The notes below the pieces were generated by a model. The model had not been told where the DNA came from. It saw only the letters and a program-made list of their open reading frames with translations, and ran no database searches. A stretch of DNA of 64,000 bases. Source: Marinobacter adhaerens HP15. Its GTDB lineage: Bacteria; Pseudomonadota; Gammaproteobacteria; Pseudomonadales; Oleiphilaceae. Numbering within the stretch: position 1 is the stretch's first letter; each line of letters opens with the position of its first letter. This document shows, piece after piece, positions 8,567 through 19,923 of this stretch. A program made the translations under genes and the position numbers. The DNA lies in assembly GCF_000166295.1 (NCBI RefSeq), contig NC_017506.1, positions 1,178,001 through 1,242,000 on the forward strand, written 5' to 3'.

Positions 8567-9128
8567 GCTCTGGCTGTTAGTTGGCGGTAATGGTGCGGGG
8601 AAAACAACGTTCTATGAGCGGTTCCTGGCTCGTCGCAAAATCCCGCTGGTGAATGCCGATAACATCGCCAAAAGTGTCTGGCCGGATGCTCCTGAAAAGC
8701 ACAGTTACGAAGCGGCGCTTGTTGCCGAAAGGGAGCGGTTCCGACTGCTTGAGGAGCGTCAGACTTTCTGTTTTGAAACGGTCTTTTCCCATCCTTCCAA
8801 GGTGGATTTTGTTGGGGCTGCAAAGGCGGCAGGGTTCCGGATTCGGCTGTTCTATTTTCACCTGGAGTTTGCAGAACTCAACAAGGCGCGGGTTGCCTCG
8901 CGGGTCAAGTCCGGCGGCCATAGCGTCCCCGATGCCAAGATCCAGTCCCGGATTCCGCGAACTCTTGAGAATCTCCGTCAGTGCGTTGGTCTTGTCGACG
9001 AATTGCATCTTGTGGATAACTCCAGTCTCGATCACCCCTATGTGCGTGTTGCGGTTTGGGAAGAGGGGCGTTGGCGCTCTTTACAGGAAAGACTGCCCGA
9101 CTGGGCAACAGACTTGATCGATGCCTGA
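8544..9128 (+). CDS. Zeta-type toxin (P-loop kinase)
   Basis: Zeta toxins phosphorylate UDP-N-acetylamino sugars and so block peptidoglycan synthesis; related kinases may use other small substrates. Seen: Walker A VGGNGAGKTTF at about residues 13-23, LVNADNIAKSVWP after it, FCFETVFSHPSKVDF, and the arginine-rich KARVASRVKSGGHSVPDAKI lid region. 194 residues, from GTG 8544; GTG 8550 is an alternative. It is shorter than plasmid zeta (about 290) but normal for chromosomal zeta-like toxins. No damage to the active-site motifs is visible, so it may be functional. Confidence 0.88.
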   Translation: MTVTTQPELWLLVGGNGAGKTTFYERFLARRKIPLVNADNIAKSVWPDAPEKHSYEAALVAERERFRLLEERQTFCFETVFSHPSKVDFVGAAKAAGFRIRLFYFHLEFAELNKARVASRVKSGGHSVPDAKIQSRIPRTLENLRQCVGLVDELHLVDNSSLDHPYVRVAVWEEGRWRSLQERLPDWATDLIDA

Positions 9129-9135
9129 TTATTGA

Positions 9136-10032
9136 TTACGGCCAGCTATCCGGCACAACAAATATCCGATCGGTCTCCTGCCATATCTCGCCGCTGTCGT
9201 TTTTTTCGAGTTTAGCGAATAGCATGGGAATGTTGTGCCGCTCAATGGTGTTCAGCGCGGTTGTCATGGCATCCGCTGCGGGTGGCTCGCTCTGGCGCCA
9301 CGGCCCGATCCAGTGGGGTTTGTTCAACACCACCCAGCCGTGGATGTCCGACGACTCGATTTGTGAGAGGTAGCACCAGTGTCCGCGGAGGTGATTGGCA
9401 GGCACTGACTCGGGCGCTATTACCCGCGTCTCTCTCGGGTAAAACAGATAGCCCGGCATGAAGATGCGGGGCGTCACGGGTTCGTTGATTCCAGCTTCGG
9501 CGAGCAGTTCCCTGGCTTCGGGCAATCTGGTTCGCTGGCTTTGCAGGTTCAGCATGCGGTCTGCTTTCAGGTCCAGCCGATCTCTTGCGTTAGGGCCGTA
9601 CCAGAGTGTTCTTCCGGCTTGCTCCGGAACCCCCAGATAATATTTGATCGCGATTTCATGGTGTTCGATGCGATCTTCCAAACGATTGTGCACCACGAAA
9701 TCCAGCTCGCCAATGGTTCGACCGTTGGACTGGATTTGCCGGTTCTGCAGCAGAATGTCCCAGCCCAGAAGATCTTCAAGCAATACCCGGTAAAGCTGTT
9801 CAAAGTAAAATCCGAGCCGCTTTGGCGGCGTCTCGCTCAGCAGCGGAGGTGCCTTTTCCGGATTGCGATCCCACGCCCGGAGTTGCTCATCAACATTTTT
9901 GCTGAGGGAACGACTTGGCTCAAATGTCAGTGGGGACTGCAGCAACTGGGGCGCCTGGCATAGCCACGCAAGGTGCCTGACCGCCGGGGTGGTCAGCTCT
10001 GAAGTCGCGTAGTGGGCTGTTTTTGCATCCAT
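9136..10032 (-). CDS. DUF1853 family protein, PD-(D/E)XK-like core
   Basis: 298 residues from ATG 10032 ([13 protein letters not shown]). The recognisable stretch runs from [19 protein letters not shown] through GELDFVVHN and [11 protein letters not shown] to [18 protein letters not shown], the pattern of DUF1853 proteins of gammaproteobacteria. The D in GELDFV and the ExK in HEIAIKYY are spaced like the metal site of PD-(D/E)XK nucleases, so a nuclease-fold role is plausible but unproven. Divergent from gloA with a 64-base gap. A longer start at 10098 would overlap gloA and is less likely. Confidence 0.7.
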   Translation of the reverse strand: MDAKTAHYATSELTTPAVRHLAWLCQAPQLLQSPLTFEPSRSLSKNVDEQLRAWDRNPEKAPPLLSETPPKRLGFYFEQLYRVLLEDLLGWDILLQNRQIQSNGRTIGELDFVVHNRLEDRIEHHEIAIKYYLGVPEQAGRTLWYGPNARDRLDLKADRMLNLQSQRTRLPEARELLAEAGINEPVTPRIFMPGYLFYPRETRVIAPESVPANHLRGHWCYLSQIESSDIHGWVVLNKPHWIGPWRQSEPPAADAMTTALNTIERHNIPMLFAKLEKNDSGEIWQETDRIFVVPDSWP

Positions 10033-10096
10033 ATGGCCAGAATACCGTAAACTGTCCCCAAGGCACGATGATCCATACAGTTCTGAAGGAGGCTTC

Positions 10097-10537
10097 ATGC
10101 AATATCTTCACACGATGATCCGGGTAAGCAACCTGGACGAGACCCTCCATTTCTTTTGCGACCTGCTGGGAATGGTCGAGATCAGTCGCAAAAGCAGCGA
10201 CAAAGGTCGATTCACCCTGGTGTTTCTGGCTGCACCCGACGACGAGGCGCGGGCCCGTGAAGACAGGGCGCCGATGATCGAGCTCACCTACAACTGGGAC
10301 CCTGAGGAATATACGGGCGGTCGGAATTTTGGCCATCTCGCCTACCGCGTCGATGACATTTATGCGCTGTGTGAGCACCTCAAAGCCAATGGTGTAACGA
10401 TTAATCGTCCGCCCCGTGATGGACATATGGCTTTTATCCGCACCCCGGATAATATTTCTATCGAGCTGCTGCAGAAAGGCGATGCGCTGCCACCGAAAGA
10501 GCCCTGGGCCAGCATGGAAAACACCGGAACCTGGTAA
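10097..10537 (+). CDS. gloA: Lactoylglutathione lyase (glyoxalase I)
   Basis: Isomerises the methylglyoxal-glutathione hemithioacetal to S-lactoylglutathione in the cytoplasm. The four metal ligands are visible: His in LHTMIRV (residue 5), Glu in [10 protein letters not shown], His in [11 protein letters not shown] and Glu in ISIELLQ. Length 146 residues, normal for the bacterial nickel-type enzyme. ATG 10097 has a strong GAAGGAGG ribosome site. A GloB-like hydrolase lies far away at 47.7 kb, not in operon. Confidence 0.95.
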   Translation: MQYLHTMIRVSNLDETLHFFCDLLGMVEISRKSSDKGRFTLVFLAAPDDEARAREDRAPMIELTYNWDPEEYTGGRNFGHLAYRVDDIYALCEHLKANGVTINRPPRDGHMAFIRTPDNISIELLQKGDALPPKEPWASMENTGTW

Positions 10538-10570
10538 GTGTTTGGGCGGGCCGCTGCGAAGCGTCGGAAA

Positions 10571-10579
10571 TGCTATAAT
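10571..10579 (+). promoter_or_regulatory. Extended -10 promoter (TGCTATAAT)
   Basis: Perfect TATAAT at 10574-10579 with TG at the extended position; no good -35 box at normal spacing. It lies 60 bases before the Clp-N protein start and is the natural promoter for that gene pair. Confidence 0.6.
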
Positions 10580-10638
10580 GGCCGCCCGCAATATGGCGTT
10601 CGCATCAGGACGATGCATTCAGAACATGGAGAAGTTTG

Positions 10639-12063
10639 ATGGACGATTGGCAAGGATGCCTGGATCCCCAGTGCCAGACCGCATTATTACGAGCCCGGGA
10701 GAGCGTTGAGCGCAGGGGCGGCTCGGTGATTACCGCTGAAGACTACCTGCTTGCTCTTCTGGACTCCGCGCCTGCTATTGCCCGCTTTCTGCGCGGCTGC
10801 GGCGTGGATATGGATGAGCTTACCCGCACCATTCAGTGCGAACAACCGATCGTGACGGAAGTTGGTGGGGAGGGGCAATTATCTTCCCAGCTGATGTATT
10901 GGTTTGCGGCGGCCCGGGAAGCCAGCGATTCGCCATGGCTTGGTTGGTCGCACCTGCTGGAGGCGCTCGTTCGGCACGCGGACCGGTTGCAGCAAAAAGC
11001 CTATGTGGCGGTTTTTGAGCTTGTTACTCGCTGGCCGGATCCTTCCGATGAGCGGGAACCGGCGCCGATCGATCAATTCCAGAGAGCACCTGTGGTAGTG
11101 GCCGATTCGGCATGGGTTGAGCTGGCTGAAGATGTCGCGATCAGTCTCTCGGCGTCTTCGTCCGCCATGATCTGGGTGCGTGGCGAACGTGGGTCGGGCA
11201 AGACCGCCTGGCTGCAATCGTTGCTCCCAGCACTGGAGCAGGATTACGTCGAGTTGGATCTCAGGCGTGAAGCGGAGATTATGGCCAGTGATCTTCCGGT
11301 CCTGCCCCAGCGCACTTTGGAAAGTGCTCCAGGAGAGAGCGGCTCACGCTGGCCGGTGCTTGTGCTGGACAATGTCTCGCCTGCAGACCTGGTTGCGCTG
11401 ATGGATCTCCCTGATGGGCTGGCGTCAGCGCTCGTGCTCCAGTGGGCGGGCCCAATACTTTTGCTGGGTCCTGACGAGCCCACAGAAAGCCGTTCAGCTG
11501 TCTCACTTCAGCATCGCCTGGGCCGGAGCCTCGACATCTTTGACATGCCTGTTACGAGCGTGGTCCAGCGTCAGGCCATTTTAACGGCACATCAGGCCGC
11601 CATCGAGAAGCAATGGAATATCCAGATTCCCCGCTCGGTGATCCGGTTTGTCGCCTCTCGCCAAAGCCGTTGCGTCAGCACGCCGGGGGGAATGCTTCAG
11701 TGGCTTGAGCGGGCGGCTGCAAGGCTAAATCTCTTTGCCCGCAGAGGTCCAGGCGATGCGGTCGCTCTTTCAGGACAGGCAGACACACTGAGGCGCCAGT
11801 CTCTGGTGGCGCTTGCACGCAAGGAGCCGCTCGAAGATATTGAAACGTCGTTGAGAGAGATACAGCTCCACCGGGTGGCAGCGGAAGTGGCCTGGCACGA
11901 ACGACAAGCGGCCGGCACGTTGCGTCAGCTCTGTAATGAAGATTTGCGTCGGGAACTGGAGCGGCGGGTTGCAGCGGGACCCGGGCCGGTTCACTATGTG
12001 CTGCATTGTAATCAGCAGGATGGAGATTCAGCGGGTGCAGGATCTGGAAATATACATTCGTGA
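10639..12063 (+). CDS. Orphan Clp N-domain / P-loop ATPase-like protein
   Basis: 474 residues. The first 130 resemble the double Clp N-terminal repeat: LLRARESVERRGGSVITAEDYLLALL, then a second copy around WLGWSHLLEALV. A P-loop follows (RGERGSGKTAWLQ, about residues 185-197), with a Walker-B-like VLVLDNVSP and a later all-helical part. Only one degenerate nucleotide-binding module is present, with no second AAA domain and no ClpP-binding loop that I can see, so it is not a classical ClpA/B/C/V. It may be an adaptor or regulatory ATPase. ATG 10639 with GGAGAAG upstream is the start. It overlaps the next gene by 44 bases. Confidence 0.6.
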   Translation: MDDWQGCLDPQCQTALLRARESVERRGGSVITAEDYLLALLDSAPAIARFLRGCGVDMDELTRTIQCEQPIVTEVGGEGQLSSQLMYWFAAAREASDSPWLGWSHLLEALVRHADRLQQKAYVAVFELVTRWPDPSDEREPAPIDQFQRAPVVVADSAWVELAEDVAISLSASSSAMIWVRGERGSGKTAWLQSLLPALEQDYVELDLRREAEIMASDLPVLPQRTLESAPGESGSRWPVLVLDNVSPADLVALMDLPDGLASALVLQWAGPILLLGPDEPTESRSAVSLQHRLGRSLDIFDMPVTSVVQRQAILTAHQAAIEKQWNIQIPRSVIRFVASRQSRCVSTPGGMLQWLERAAARLNLFARRGPGDAVALSGQADTLRRQSLVALARKEPLEDIETSLREIQLHRVAAEVAWHERQAAGTLRQLCNEDLRRELERRVAAGPGPVHYVLHCNQQDGDSAGAGSGNIHS

Positions 12064-12409
12064 TCTGGAGCCGGGGGCGGTTTCCGGGTGGCTTGAAAAC
12101 CATGTGGACCAACTGGAACTGAATGACAGTGACGTAGCGAGCGTGATCAAGGGCTTCGCGCGCTATGAAGGTGACAGGGTTCGAATATCGCTTTATCCCG
12201 GCGCGTTCGGCAAGCGTTTTACCTCTCTGGTGATTGAGGGGCCTCGGGTACCCTGGAACAGTGATCTGGACTGCGCCCGAAGCGCATGGCGTGCCATGGA
12301 TACCGAGATTCGCTGCAGTCCGGGAGACTGGAAAGAGGGCGAGCCGGTAGAGGATGAGAAATGGTGGCGTCTGGACCACCGGGGCGAGCAACAGGTCGTC
12401 TGGAACTGA
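12020..12409 (+). CDS. Conserved-looking hypothetical protein, 129 aa
   Basis: Not recognised. Soluble, acidic protein starting MEIQRVQDLEIYIRDL; central segment VRISLYPGAFGKRFTSLVIEGP and a Trp-rich C-terminal tail (WWRLDH). It starts inside the last codons of the Clp-N gene in another frame and ends directly at an intrinsic terminator, so the two are surely one transcript and may act together. GTG 12035 is an alternative start. Codon use looks like that of its neighbours. Confidence 0.6.
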   Translation: MEIQRVQDLEIYIRDLEPGAVSGWLENHVDQLELNDSDVASVIKGFARYEGDRVRISLYPGAFGKRFTSLVIEGPRVPWNSDLDCARSAWRAMDTEIRCSPGDWKEGEPVEDEKWWRLDHRGEQQVVWN

Positions 12410-12440
12410 AAGAGGCAGCCCTTGGGCTGCCTCTTTGTTT
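12409..12440. terminator. Intrinsic terminator
   Basis: 13-base perfect stem AAAGAGGCAGCCC (12409-12421) with GGGCTGCCTCTTT (12424-12436) and a tiny loop, then T-rich sequence. It ends the Clp-N/hypothetical transcript, and the A/T ends of the stem let it also serve the convergent cold-shock-domain gene. Confidence 0.9.
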
Positions 12441-12452
12441 TCAGTGGGCGAT

Positions 12453-12986
12453 TCAATCGCTCAGGATGGATACGTTGTCGGCCTGAAGGCCTTTGTCTGC
12501 CTCCACAACATTGAAGCGGACCAGTTGACCCTGTCGCAGGACCCGGCGCCCACGGCCACGAATCGCCCGGAAGTGAACAAATACCTCGTCACCGCTGTCA
12601 CGCACGATAAAGCCGAAGCCTTTCTTGACGTTGAACCACTTTACGGTGCCTTCTTCATCACCCTCAGGGCTGCTTTCGTCATAGCCATCATCATCGTCAT
12701 CATTGTGGTTCTGGCTGGGGGCACGGTTGCTCGGCCGGGTTGGGCTTTGCTGTTCGGCCGGTTTCTTGACTGAAAGCGCAATGGCCAGGAAGCCCGCAAT
12801 GCCGAAAACGATCAGCGTAATAATGTAGGCTGCGATGCCACGAGTGCTACCGAGGGCCTCAATAAGCTGACCTGCAGCGATCAGGCGCAGAGGCTCTGGT
12901 GTAAAAGACAGCAACAGGGCAAGCACCAGCGGTGCGGGGATGGCGATCAGGAGAGAAAAAAGGATCGCTTTGGATGGATTACGCAT
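12453..12986 (-). CDS. Inner-membrane-anchored cold-shock-domain protein
   Basis: 177 residues. Two hydrophobic helices (about residues 8-28 and 45-68) are followed by a low-complexity acidic/Pro-rich linker with a DDDDD run, then a complete C-terminal cold-shock domain: [16 protein letters not shown] (RNP1) and DEVFVHF (RNP2). The domain binds single-stranded RNA or DNA, and here it would be tethered to the membrane. Start ATG 12986 ([10 protein letters not shown]) is chosen because it begins just before the first membrane helix; ATG 13004 is an alternative. The gene is separate from the usual csp genes. Confidence 0.82.
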   Translation of the reverse strand: MRNPSKAILFSLLIAIPAPLVLALLLSFTPEPLRLIAAGQLIEALGSTRGIAAYIITLIVFGIAGFLAIALSVKKPAEQQSPTRPSNRAPSQNHNDDDDDGYDESSPEGDEEGTVKWFNVKKGFGFIVRDSGDEVFVHFRAIRGRGRRVLRQGQLVRFNVVEADKGLQADNVSILSD

Positions 12987-13209
12987 TGACTGAAATTTCT
13001 CCATTCTTGTAACGCTAACGATAAAAACCGGATATCGGGTAAAATCGCACATCCGGCCGGTGAAAACCGACAGTACCCCGAAAAACGGGAGTGCTGGCGG
13101 GCAAAAGCGGCATGATACCAGATTATCCCGAGCGCTGACCAAGCAACGGAATAAGCAGTGTCATCGATCACATTCTAGAGAGAACTACCCAGGGGAGCAC
13201 CAATACCCG

Positions 13210-13428
13210 ATGAGCCAGAACGATCTGGAAACCCGACTGGACGAGCTGGAAACGCGGCTGGCCTTTCAGGACGACGTTATCAATACCCTGAGCGAACAAA
13301 TTGCCAAGCAGGAAATGGATATCCGTGAGTTGTGGGAGGCCAAGCGGCTGCTGCACAAACAGTTGAAAGATGTTTCACCGTCCAATATCAAGTCAGAGCA
13401 GGACGAAACACCTCCCCCTCATTATTGA
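13210..13428 (+). CDS. slyX: SlyX family protein
   Basis: 72-residue coiled-coil protein: ETRLDELETRLAFQDD, INTLSEQIAKQEMDIREL, ending in the family-typical PPPHY. Function is unknown; in enterobacteria the gene lies next to slyD. ATG 13210 has AGGGGAG about a dozen bases upstream. Confidence 0.92.
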   Translation: MSQNDLETRLDELETRLAFQDDVINTLSEQIAKQEMDIRELWEAKRLLHKQLKDVSPSNIKSEQDETPPPHY

Positions 13429-13440
13429 TAATGGCACATT

Positions 13441-13480
13441 AAAAAAGGGATCGGATGAAGGTTTCATCTGATCCCTTTTC
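13441..13480. terminator. Bidirectional intrinsic terminator between slyX and dapE
   Basis: AAAAGGGATC(G)GATGAA and TTCATC(T)GATCCCTTTT form a long stem with A-rich and T-rich ends, suited to end transcription from both sides between two convergent genes. Confidence 0.9.
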
Positions 13481-13501
13481 GTTGGATTCCGGTTCCCGCT
13501 T

Positions 13502-15653
<2,152 letters not shown>

Positions 15654-15740
15654 CTGATGGTTGCTCCTGTTTTGAATGTGGGGGCAGGGCAATGCCTCAA
15701 GACCCCTGAAATTAAAGTTTGGATCTGGTTTGCCCGAGAT

Positions 15741-16082
15741 TCAGGCCAGCCATGCGGACCATTCGTCTGCACTGAAACCTACGCGCACATCACCGCCGTT
15801 TTCGACAACGGGGCGCTTAATAATGGATGGATTCTCCAGCATGATCTCGTAAGCGCTTTGGGCGTCAATGGTATCACGAACGTCCTCCGGAAGTTTGCGC
15901 CAGGTGGTGCCACGGCGGTTCAGCAGGGTTTCCCATCCGACCGCCTGCTCCCAGCGGAACAGCAACTCACTCTGCAGGCCATCCTTCTTGAAGTCGTGGA
16001 ATTCGTAGTCGATACCTTGTTCGTCCAGCCACTTCCGGGCCTTCTTTACGGTGTCGCAGTTTTTGATGCCGTACAGTTTCAT
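15741..16082 (-). CDS. yffB: ArsC/Spx-family protein YffB
   Basis: 113-residue thioredoxin-fold protein starting MKLYGIKNCDTVKKARKWL, with one Cys in the ArsC position, and KRPVVENGGDVRVGF near the end. YffB is a stand-alone relative of arsenate reductase, thought to be a glutathione-dependent thiol reductase; in gammaproteobacteria it commonly sits beside dap genes, as here. Its ATG overlaps the dapC stop (ATGA). Confidence 0.9.
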   Translation of the reverse strand: MKLYGIKNCDTVKKARKWLDEQGIDYEFHDFKKDGLQSELLFRWEQAVGWETLLNRRGTTWRKLPEDVRDTIDAQSAYEIMLENPSIIKRPVVENGGDVRVGFSADEWSAWLA

Positions 16083-17281
16083 GGCTTGTTCGCCTTAACA
16101 AATTCAACAATGCGTTCCGCTGCCTCTACGCACTCTTCCAGCGGGGCGACCAGGGCCATCCGGACACGGTTTTCTCCGGGGTTATGGCCATCCACGGTTC
16201 GGGAAAGATATCGCCCAGGCAACACGTGCACGTTCTGTTGCGCCGAGAGCTCCCGGGCAAACGTTTCATCGTCCATCGGAGTTATCGGCCACAGGTAAAA
16301 CCCGGCATCCGGAAAATCAACATCCATAACTTCCCGGAGGATCGGGACCACTGCCTCAAATTTGGCGCGGTACGCTGCACGATTCTCCCGAACGTGGTCC
16401 TCGTCGCTCCAGGCGGCGATGCTCGCCAGCTGATTGTGGATCGGCATGGCGCAGCCGTGATAGGTGCGGTACTTCAGGTAGCCGTCAAGAATGTTTGCAT
16501 CCCCGGCTACGAAACCCGATCGCAGGCCGGGCAGGTTGCTGCGTTTGGACAGGCTGTGGAACACCACGCAGCGGGCGTAGTCATCCCGGCCAATGGCGGC
16601 GCAGGTTTGCAGGAGGCCTTCCGGCGCGTTGCCTTCCTCCGGATAGAGTTCGGAGTAGCATTCGTCGGAAGCAACGATAAAGTCGTGTTTGTCGGCCAGG
16701 GCTATCACCCTGGTCAGCGCCTCCCGGGAGATAACAGCACCACTGGGATTGCCCGGGGAGCACAGAAACAGTATCTGGCATTCTTGCCAGATGGATTCGG
16801 GCACTGAATCAAAATCGGGAATGAAGCCATTTGAGCCATCGCAGGGGATGTATACGGGCGTCGCGCCTGCAAGGAAGGCGGCTCCCTCGTAAACCTGATA
16901 AAACGGATTGGGGCTGACTACGGTGGCAGGCTTGGTGGCATCCACGACAGCCTGAACCAGGGAAAAGATGGCTTCACGTGTGCCGTTTACCGGCACGATG
17001 TTGTTCGCCGCGCTGAGGCTGCCGGCCTTCAGATTGAATCGGCGGGTTGCCCAGCCACTGATGGCCTCGCGAAGTTCATCCGTACCCCGGGTGGTGGGGT
17101 AATTGGCAAGCTTGTCCAGATTGTTCGCAATGACCTGTTTGACGAAATCGGGCGAAGGGTGCTTCGGCTCTCCAATCCCCAGGGAAATCGGCCGGAGATG
17201 ATCGGGCACGCTGATGCCTGCCTTCAGTTTGGCAAGCTTTTCAAAAGGGTAGGGATGAAGTCTGTCCAGGTTCGGATTCAT
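16079..17281 (-). CDS. dapC: Succinyldiaminopimelate transaminase
   Basis: PLP aminotransferase (fold type I, class I/II) converting N-succinyl-2-amino-6-ketopimelate to succinyl-DAP. Seen: SLGIGEPKHPSPDFV near the N-terminus, CSPGNPSGAVIS, the cofactor-binding Asp in VASDECYSE, Lys in HSLSKRSNLPGLRSGF, and a C-terminal substrate Arg in NRVRMALV. 400 residues. The start overlaps the glnD stop (ATGA). With dapD and dapE it supplies three consecutive DAP steps. Confidence 0.95.
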   Translation of the reverse strand: MNPNLDRLHPYPFEKLAKLKAGISVPDHLRPISLGIGEPKHPSPDFVKQVIANNLDKLANYPTTRGTDELREAISGWATRRFNLKAGSLSAANNIVPVNGTREAIFSLVQAVVDATKPATVVSPNPFYQVYEGAAFLAGATPVYIPCDGSNGFIPDFDSVPESIWQECQILFLCSPGNPSGAVISREALTRVIALADKHDFIVASDECYSELYPEEGNAPEGLLQTCAAIGRDDYARCVVFHSLSKRSNLPGLRSGFVAGDANILDGYLKYRTYHGCAMPIHNQLASIAAWSDEDHVRENRAAYRAKFEAVVPILREVMDVDFPDAGFYLWPITPMDDETFARELSAQQNVHVLPGRYLSRTVDGHNPGENRVRMALVAPLEECVEAAERIVEFVKANKP

Positions 17282-19923
17282 TGAATGTCGTCCAGCATTT
17301 TACAGAGATCTTGCTGCAGGGCCTGGCATACCGCCAGCTCCCGGATGGGCTCGCCGTGTTCGTCCGTCACGAAGAAAACGTCCTCCACGCGCTCGCCCAG
17401 GGTGGCAATCTTGGCGTTGCTCAGGCGTACCCGGTGCTCCAGCAGCACCTGGCCGATGCGGGCCAGAAGCCCCGGGCGGTCGGGCGTGATCACTTCCATT
17501 ACGGTGCGCTGGTTGATGGTGTCATTCGAGAACGTCACTTCCGTTGGGAAAGCGAAATGCTTGAGCTGGCGTGGCGTGCGCCGGTGGATGATGTCCGGAT
17601 AGTCATCCGGGTCGTCCAGCTCTTCGATCAGGCGCAAACGCACTCGCTCTTTTCTCGCAGGGTCGATTCCCAGAGGCTGTCCCTTCTCATCAAGTACCAC
17701 ATAGGAACTGATCGAGTAGGGCCCCTCGCTTGAGCTGATGCGCGCGTCCACGATGTTCAGGTTCAGCTGTTCTAGGACCGCCGTTGTCGCAGCGAACAGG
17801 GCAACCCGGTCCTTCATGTAGATAATGATCTGGGAGTAGCCGTCCGTCGGGCCGCCCCGCGTGTCTCGAATCAGCACCAGCGGGTCCGTATTGTCGCCGT
17901 GTCTGATGATGGCAGCAGTCTGCCAGGCGATGTCCACGGTCGAGTCCTGGAGGAAATAGTCTTCGTCCACGGTGTCCCAGATGGCGTCGATCTGTTCATC
18001 GGTCATGTTCTGGGCATGCAGGATTTCCCGGGCTTCCGACTGGGTAGCGCGAACCCATTCCTGTCGGTCGATGGGCGTTTCAGTGCCCCGACGCAAAGCC
18101 CGTTTTGCCTCGATATAGAGTTGGCGCAACAGCGAGGCCCGCCACGTGTTCCACAGCTTCGGATTGGTAGCGCTGATGTCGCACACAGTTAGAACGTACA
18201 GGTAATCCAGGTGCGCCTGGCTCGGCACTGCCCTGGCAAACCCGTGGATAATGTCCGGGTCGGAGATGTCTTTGCGCTGGGCTGTCATGGACATCAGCAG
18301 GTGGTTTTCCACCAGCCAGGAAATCAGCTGGGTGTCCCGTTCGCTCAGGTGATGCCGCTGGCAGAAGGCCTCGGCGTCGATGGCACCCAGTTCCGAGTGA
18401 TCGCCACCCCGGCCTTTGGCCACATCATGGTAAATGCCCGCAATGTAGAGAGTTTCCAGTTTCGGCAGCCGGTGAATCAGGCGAGATGCCAGCGGATACT
18501 CGGTTCGGGCTTCCGAGCCGCCAAGCCTTACCATGTTGCGGATGACCCGCATGGTGTGGGCATCCACGGTGTAAATGTGGAAAAGGTCGTGCTGCATCTG
18601 GCCAATGATCTGGCCAAACTCCGGGAGATAGCGCCCGAGCACGTTGTACTTCTTCATGGCAGACAGCGTCTGATCCAGGGCATGGGGCGTTCTGAGCAGC
18701 TCCATGAACAGGGTAGTCACCGCCAGATCAGATCGGAACGCATCATCGATTAAATGCCGGTGGGCCCGAAGCGACCGGATCGTCGTGGCCCGGATGCCCT
18801 TGATCTCAGGGTGCTGAGCCATCAGAACGAAGATTTCCATGATGGCATAGGGCGCGTAGGCGAAGACCTGGTTGTTGACCGCTTCAATATAGTAGTTACG
18901 AATCTGGAAACGCTTGTTGATGGGCTGGATGGCGTCTTCCGATGGGCTACCCAGAATCGCTTCGTCGTAATACTGCAGAATCACATCCGCCAGTTCGGCG
19001 AGGGCCAGGACGGTGCGATAGTAGGCCTGCATCATCAATTCGACGCCGAGCCGCTTACCTTCATCTCTATAACCGAGCATCTGGGCCAGGGCTCGCTGAT
19101 GATCGAACAGCAGCCGGTTTTCATTCCGGTCAGCGAGCAGCTGCAGGCCGTATCGCAGTTGCCAGAGGAAGGTTTCACCCTGGAACAGAATCTGATGCTC
19201 TTCCTCGGTAAGAATGCTGAAGCGGGTCAGGTCAGCGATGTTCTGCAGTCCGAAATGTCGCTTGGTAATCCAGCCGATCGTCTGTATGTCCCGCAGGGCG
19301 CCCGGGGAACCCTTCACGTTTGGTTCCAGGTTGTATTCGGTATCGCCGTATTTCTGATGCCGTTGCTGCTGCTCCTCACGCTTCGCAATAAAGTAGTCGC
19401 GGTCGGTGCTGACATCATCGGAATAGACTTGCTCGCTCAGATCTGACCGGAGTTCATCCGGGCCGGCAATCGTGCGCGTTTCCAGCAGGTTGGTCAGTAT
19501 GGTGATGTCTTCGCGGGCGGCTGTCTTGCTTTCCTCGATGCTGCGAACACTGTGGCCGATATCCAGCCTGAGATCCCACAGCAGGGTAACAAACGCGCCC
19601 AGGTCTTCGTGCCAGCTGTCTTCGATGCCGGCACGGGTGAGAATGAGCAGGTCGATGTCCGAATGCGGGTGCAGCTCACCCCGTCCATAGCCGCCGACGG
19701 CGATCAGGGCAATGTCCGGTGAATCGGAAAAGGGGTAGCGGTTCCAGATCAATCTGAGAACTGTGTCGACCGTGTCAGCCCGGGAGCGGACAAGGGCGCG
19801 CACATCGGCGCCTTGTCGAAAGGCCTCGGCATCGGCGTCATACCTGCCCTTTAACAGCTCCCGGGCCGCCGTAACCGGAGATGGGTCATTACTGATGCGG
19901 GATTCCAGCTCGCTTTGGTCCAC
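17278..19923 (-). CDS. glnD: [Protein-PII] uridylyltransferase / uridylyl-removing enzyme
   Basis: Senses glutamine and uridylylates or deuridylylates PII proteins, setting nitrogen metabolism. 881 residues with the classical order: nucleotidyltransferase domain with VGGYGRGELHPHSDIDLL (residues 76-93), a central helical linker, an HD phosphohydrolase domain (YIAGIYHDVAKGRGGDHS) and two ACT domains near the C-terminus (starting around AATTAVLEQLNLNIVDA and TPDRPGLLARIGQ). GTG 19923 immediately follows the map stop codon. Confidence 0.97.
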   Translation of the reverse strand: MDQSELESRISNDPSPVTAARELLKGRYDADAEAFRQGADVRALVRSRADTVDTVLRLIWNRYPFSDSPDIALIAVGGYGRGELHPHSDIDLLILTRAGIEDSWHEDLGAFVTLLWDLRLDIGHSVRSIEESKTAAREDITILTNLLETRTIAGPDELRSDLSEQVYSDDVSTDRDYFIAKREEQQQRHQKYGDTEYNLEPNVKGSPGALRDIQTIGWITKRHFGLQNIADLTRFSILTEEEHQILFQGETFLWQLRYGLQLLADRNENRLLFDHQRALAQMLGYRDEGKRLGVELMMQAYYRTVLALAELADVILQYYDEAILGSPSEDAIQPINKRFQIRNYYIEAVNNQVFAYAPYAIMEIFVLMAQHPEIKGIRATTIRSLRAHRHLIDDAFRSDLAVTTLFMELLRTPHALDQTLSAMKKYNVLGRYLPEFGQIIGQMQHDLFHIYTVDAHTMRVIRNMVRLGGSEARTEYPLASRLIHRLPKLETLYIAGIYHDVAKGRGGDHSELGAIDAEAFCQRHHLSERDTQLISWLVENHLLMSMTAQRKDISDPDIIHGFARAVPSQAHLDYLYVLTVCDISATNPKLWNTWRASLLRQLYIEAKRALRRGTETPIDRQEWVRATQSEAREILHAQNMTDEQIDAIWDTVDEDYFLQDSTVDIAWQTAAIIRHGDNTDPLVLIRDTRGGPTDGYSQIIIYMKDRVALFAATTAVLEQLNLNIVDARISSSEGPYSISSYVVLDEKGQPLGIDPARKERVRLRLIEELDDPDDYPDIIHRRTPRQLKHFAFPTEVTFSNDTINQRTVMEVITPDRPGLLARIGQVLLEHRVRLSNAKIATLGERVEDVFFVTDEHGEPIRELAVCQALQQDLCKMLDDIQ

